A DNA stretch of 5,755 bases from Actinomycetota bacterium (lineage in GTDB: Bacteria > Actinomycetota > Thermoleophilia > Gaiellales > Gaiellaceae). A program made the translations under genes and the position numbers. Shown here piece by piece: positions 4,713 through 5,755 of the stretch (position 1 is its first letter; every line of letters starts with the position of its first letter). Under the pieces are notes generated by a model. It ran no database searches, was not told the origin of the DNA, and was given only the letters and a program-made list of their open reading frames with translations. Location of the stretch: assembly GCA_003170995.1 (NCBI GenBank), contig PMXT01000148.1, forward strand, positions 472-6,226. The letters are read 5' to 3'.

Positions 4713-5755
4713 GCCTGGTCCGTCTGCGCAACCGGCCGCCGGCGCACGGCCAAGCGGGCGCCACCGATGACGAGGAAGATCGCCGCCCCGACGGCAAGCG
4801 CCCCGAGAAGCGCCGAGAGCAGGTAGCCGAGATCGGCGTGACTACCCGACGAGAAGCCGTAGTCCGCCAGCAATGCGTGCTTCCAGAAGCCGTTGTAGTG
4901 CTGGAGTCCGCTGGGAATCGCAGTTAGGCCGTACTTGTGCAGGTTGAGGTCGACCGGCGCATCCTCGCCGTAGGCGCCGCCGGGCGCGAGTAGCCCGAGC
5001 GGCGAGAGGACGATCATGGTCGCGAGCCCGATCAGAGCCCAGCGCAGCGCCGGCCAGCCGCTTTGCGGAACCAGCTCCGCATCAGTGTCGACGACGCCGG
5101 GGTGATTGATTCGAAGCAGCGGCAGGTTCGCCCGCTGCAGGTAGGCGACGATGCCTACAGTCAGGACGAGCTCGGCGGTGCCTGCGACTGTGAGGTGCGC
5201 GAGCGCCATCGCGGGGATCGTCTGCGCAAGGTGGAAGGGCGCATAGAGCGGTGTCCCGTTCGCCGAGTGGAAGAAAACCGGCTGCAGCCCGAGCTCGATC
5301 GCGGCACAGAGGGCGGCCGCGTTCAAACCGACGTAGCCGCCGATCCCAGCCGCTAGTGCCCGCCGCCTGGATGTCAGCGACGTGTTTTGGGTCAACAATC
5401 GGTACACGCCGTAACCCACGAACGGCATCACGAAGGCCATGTTGAGAGCGTTAACGCCGAGCGCGAGCACGCCGCCGTCGCCGAAGAAGAGAGCCTGGAT
5501 CACGAGCGCGACGCTGACGCAAACCACGGCCGCCCAGGGCCCGAGCAAAACGGCGATCAGCACCGCCCCGACGGCATGCGCCGTCGTCCCGTCGGGGATC
5601 GGCACGTTGAACATCATCACCAGAAAGCTGTAGGCGGCGCCGAGTGCCAACAGCGGTGCATGGCGGTCCTTGACCACGTCCTTCGTCCTGGCGCAGGCGA
5701 TTCCGATCACGGGCATCATCGCGGCGCCGGTCACCGCGCAGGTGGCCGGGCTCAG
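4709..5755 (-). CDS. cbiM: Nickel/cobalt ECF transporter substrate component CbiM, fused to a CbiN/PDGLE-like part; 5' end cut off
   Basis: The frame is open to the right edge and reads LSPATCAVTGAAMMP, which continues the universal CbiM/NikM beginning MHIPDGx. About seven codons, including the metal-binding Met1 and His2, therefore lie outside, and the GTG at 5734 is an internal Val. Counting from the edge, 348 residues are present. Family motifs are FNVPIPDGTTAHAVGAVL at 49-66 with the metal-ligand candidate His60, LLGPWAA at 70-76, QALFFGDGGVLALGVNALNM at 87-106, and AHLTVAGTAELVLT at 186-199. Adding seven residues makes His60 into His67, the number I recall for the nickel ligand in a structurally studied NikM. 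Residues from about 236 form the CbiN/NikN-like extension: a membrane segment, SPLGLLAPGGAYGED at 251-265, an extracytoplasmic loop with FWKHALLADYGF, and a last membrane segment. No separate cbiN is therefore needed. Ni2+ and Co2+ cannot be told apart. Confidence 0.95.
   Translation of the reverse strand: MSPATCAVTGAAMMPVIGIACARTKDVVKDRHAPLLALGAAYSFLVMMFNVPIPDGTTAHAVGAVLIAVLLGPWAAVVCVSVALVIQALFFGDGGVLALGVNALNMAFVMPFVGYGVYRLLTQNTSLTSRRRALAAGIGGYVGLNAAALCAAIELGLQPVFFHSANGTPLYAPFHLAQTIPAMALAHLTVAGTAELVLTVGIVAYLQRANLPLLRINHPGVVDTDAELVPQSGWPALRWALIGLATMIVLSPLGLLAPGGAYGEDAPVDLNLHKYGLTAIPSGLQHYNGFWKHALLADYGFSSGSHADLGYLLSALLGALAVGAAIFLVIGGARLAVRRRPVAQTDQA

Noticed and set aside
4269..4927. Long plus-strand open frames antisense to cbiM and cbiQ
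   Set aside because: Composition is typical of antisense shadows of membrane protein genes, with many Arg, Pro and Glu and no ribosome binding site or motif.

Overview
The window is high-GC, densely coded DNA from a bacterial chromosome. The best guess is an actinobacterium, possibly of the class Thermoleophilia. This rests on GTG/TTG starts, the style of the fused CbiM and of CbiQ, and the 580-residue membrane protein, whose C-terminal half resembles proteins I associate with that class. The taxonomic call is inference from memory and was not tested by any search.

Layout. Bases 1-22 look like the 3' end of a tRNA cut by the left edge. Bases 121-384 (+) hold a relic of a YkvA/DUF1232 gene with an in-frame TAG at codon 4 and an apparently shortened N-terminal half. 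All other genes are on the minus strand. Read in the direction of transcription, from right to left, they are: cbiM (4709-5755, start cut off by the right edge), cbiQ (3786-4712, 4-base overlap with cbiM), a 204-base spacer, cbiO (2775-3581), a GT-C-like polytopic membrane protein (1017-2759 at most), and a GNAT acetyltransferase of the phosphinothricin-acetyltransferase type (409-939).

Function. CbiM, CbiQ and CbiO form a complete group I ECF transporter for nickel or cobalt. CbiM is the substrate-binding membrane component and carries a fused CbiN/PDGLE-like C-terminal part. CbiQ is the coupling T component. CbiO is the ATPase, here with a histidine-rich tail that fits transition-metal handling. 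The sequence does not decide between Ni2+ and Co2+. The membrane protein follows cbiO closely, and its open frame starts at the cbiO stop codon, so it may be co-transcribed without sharing a function. The acetyltransferase has its own good ribosome binding site.

No clearly new system is present. The points most worth a second look are the 204-base, dyad-rich spacer that interrupts an otherwise tightly coupled transporter operon, the histidine tail of CbiO, the doubly damaged DUF1232 relic, and the uncertain start of the membrane protein. There are no insertion sequences, CRISPR arrays, rRNA genes or gene-free stretches over 300 bases.
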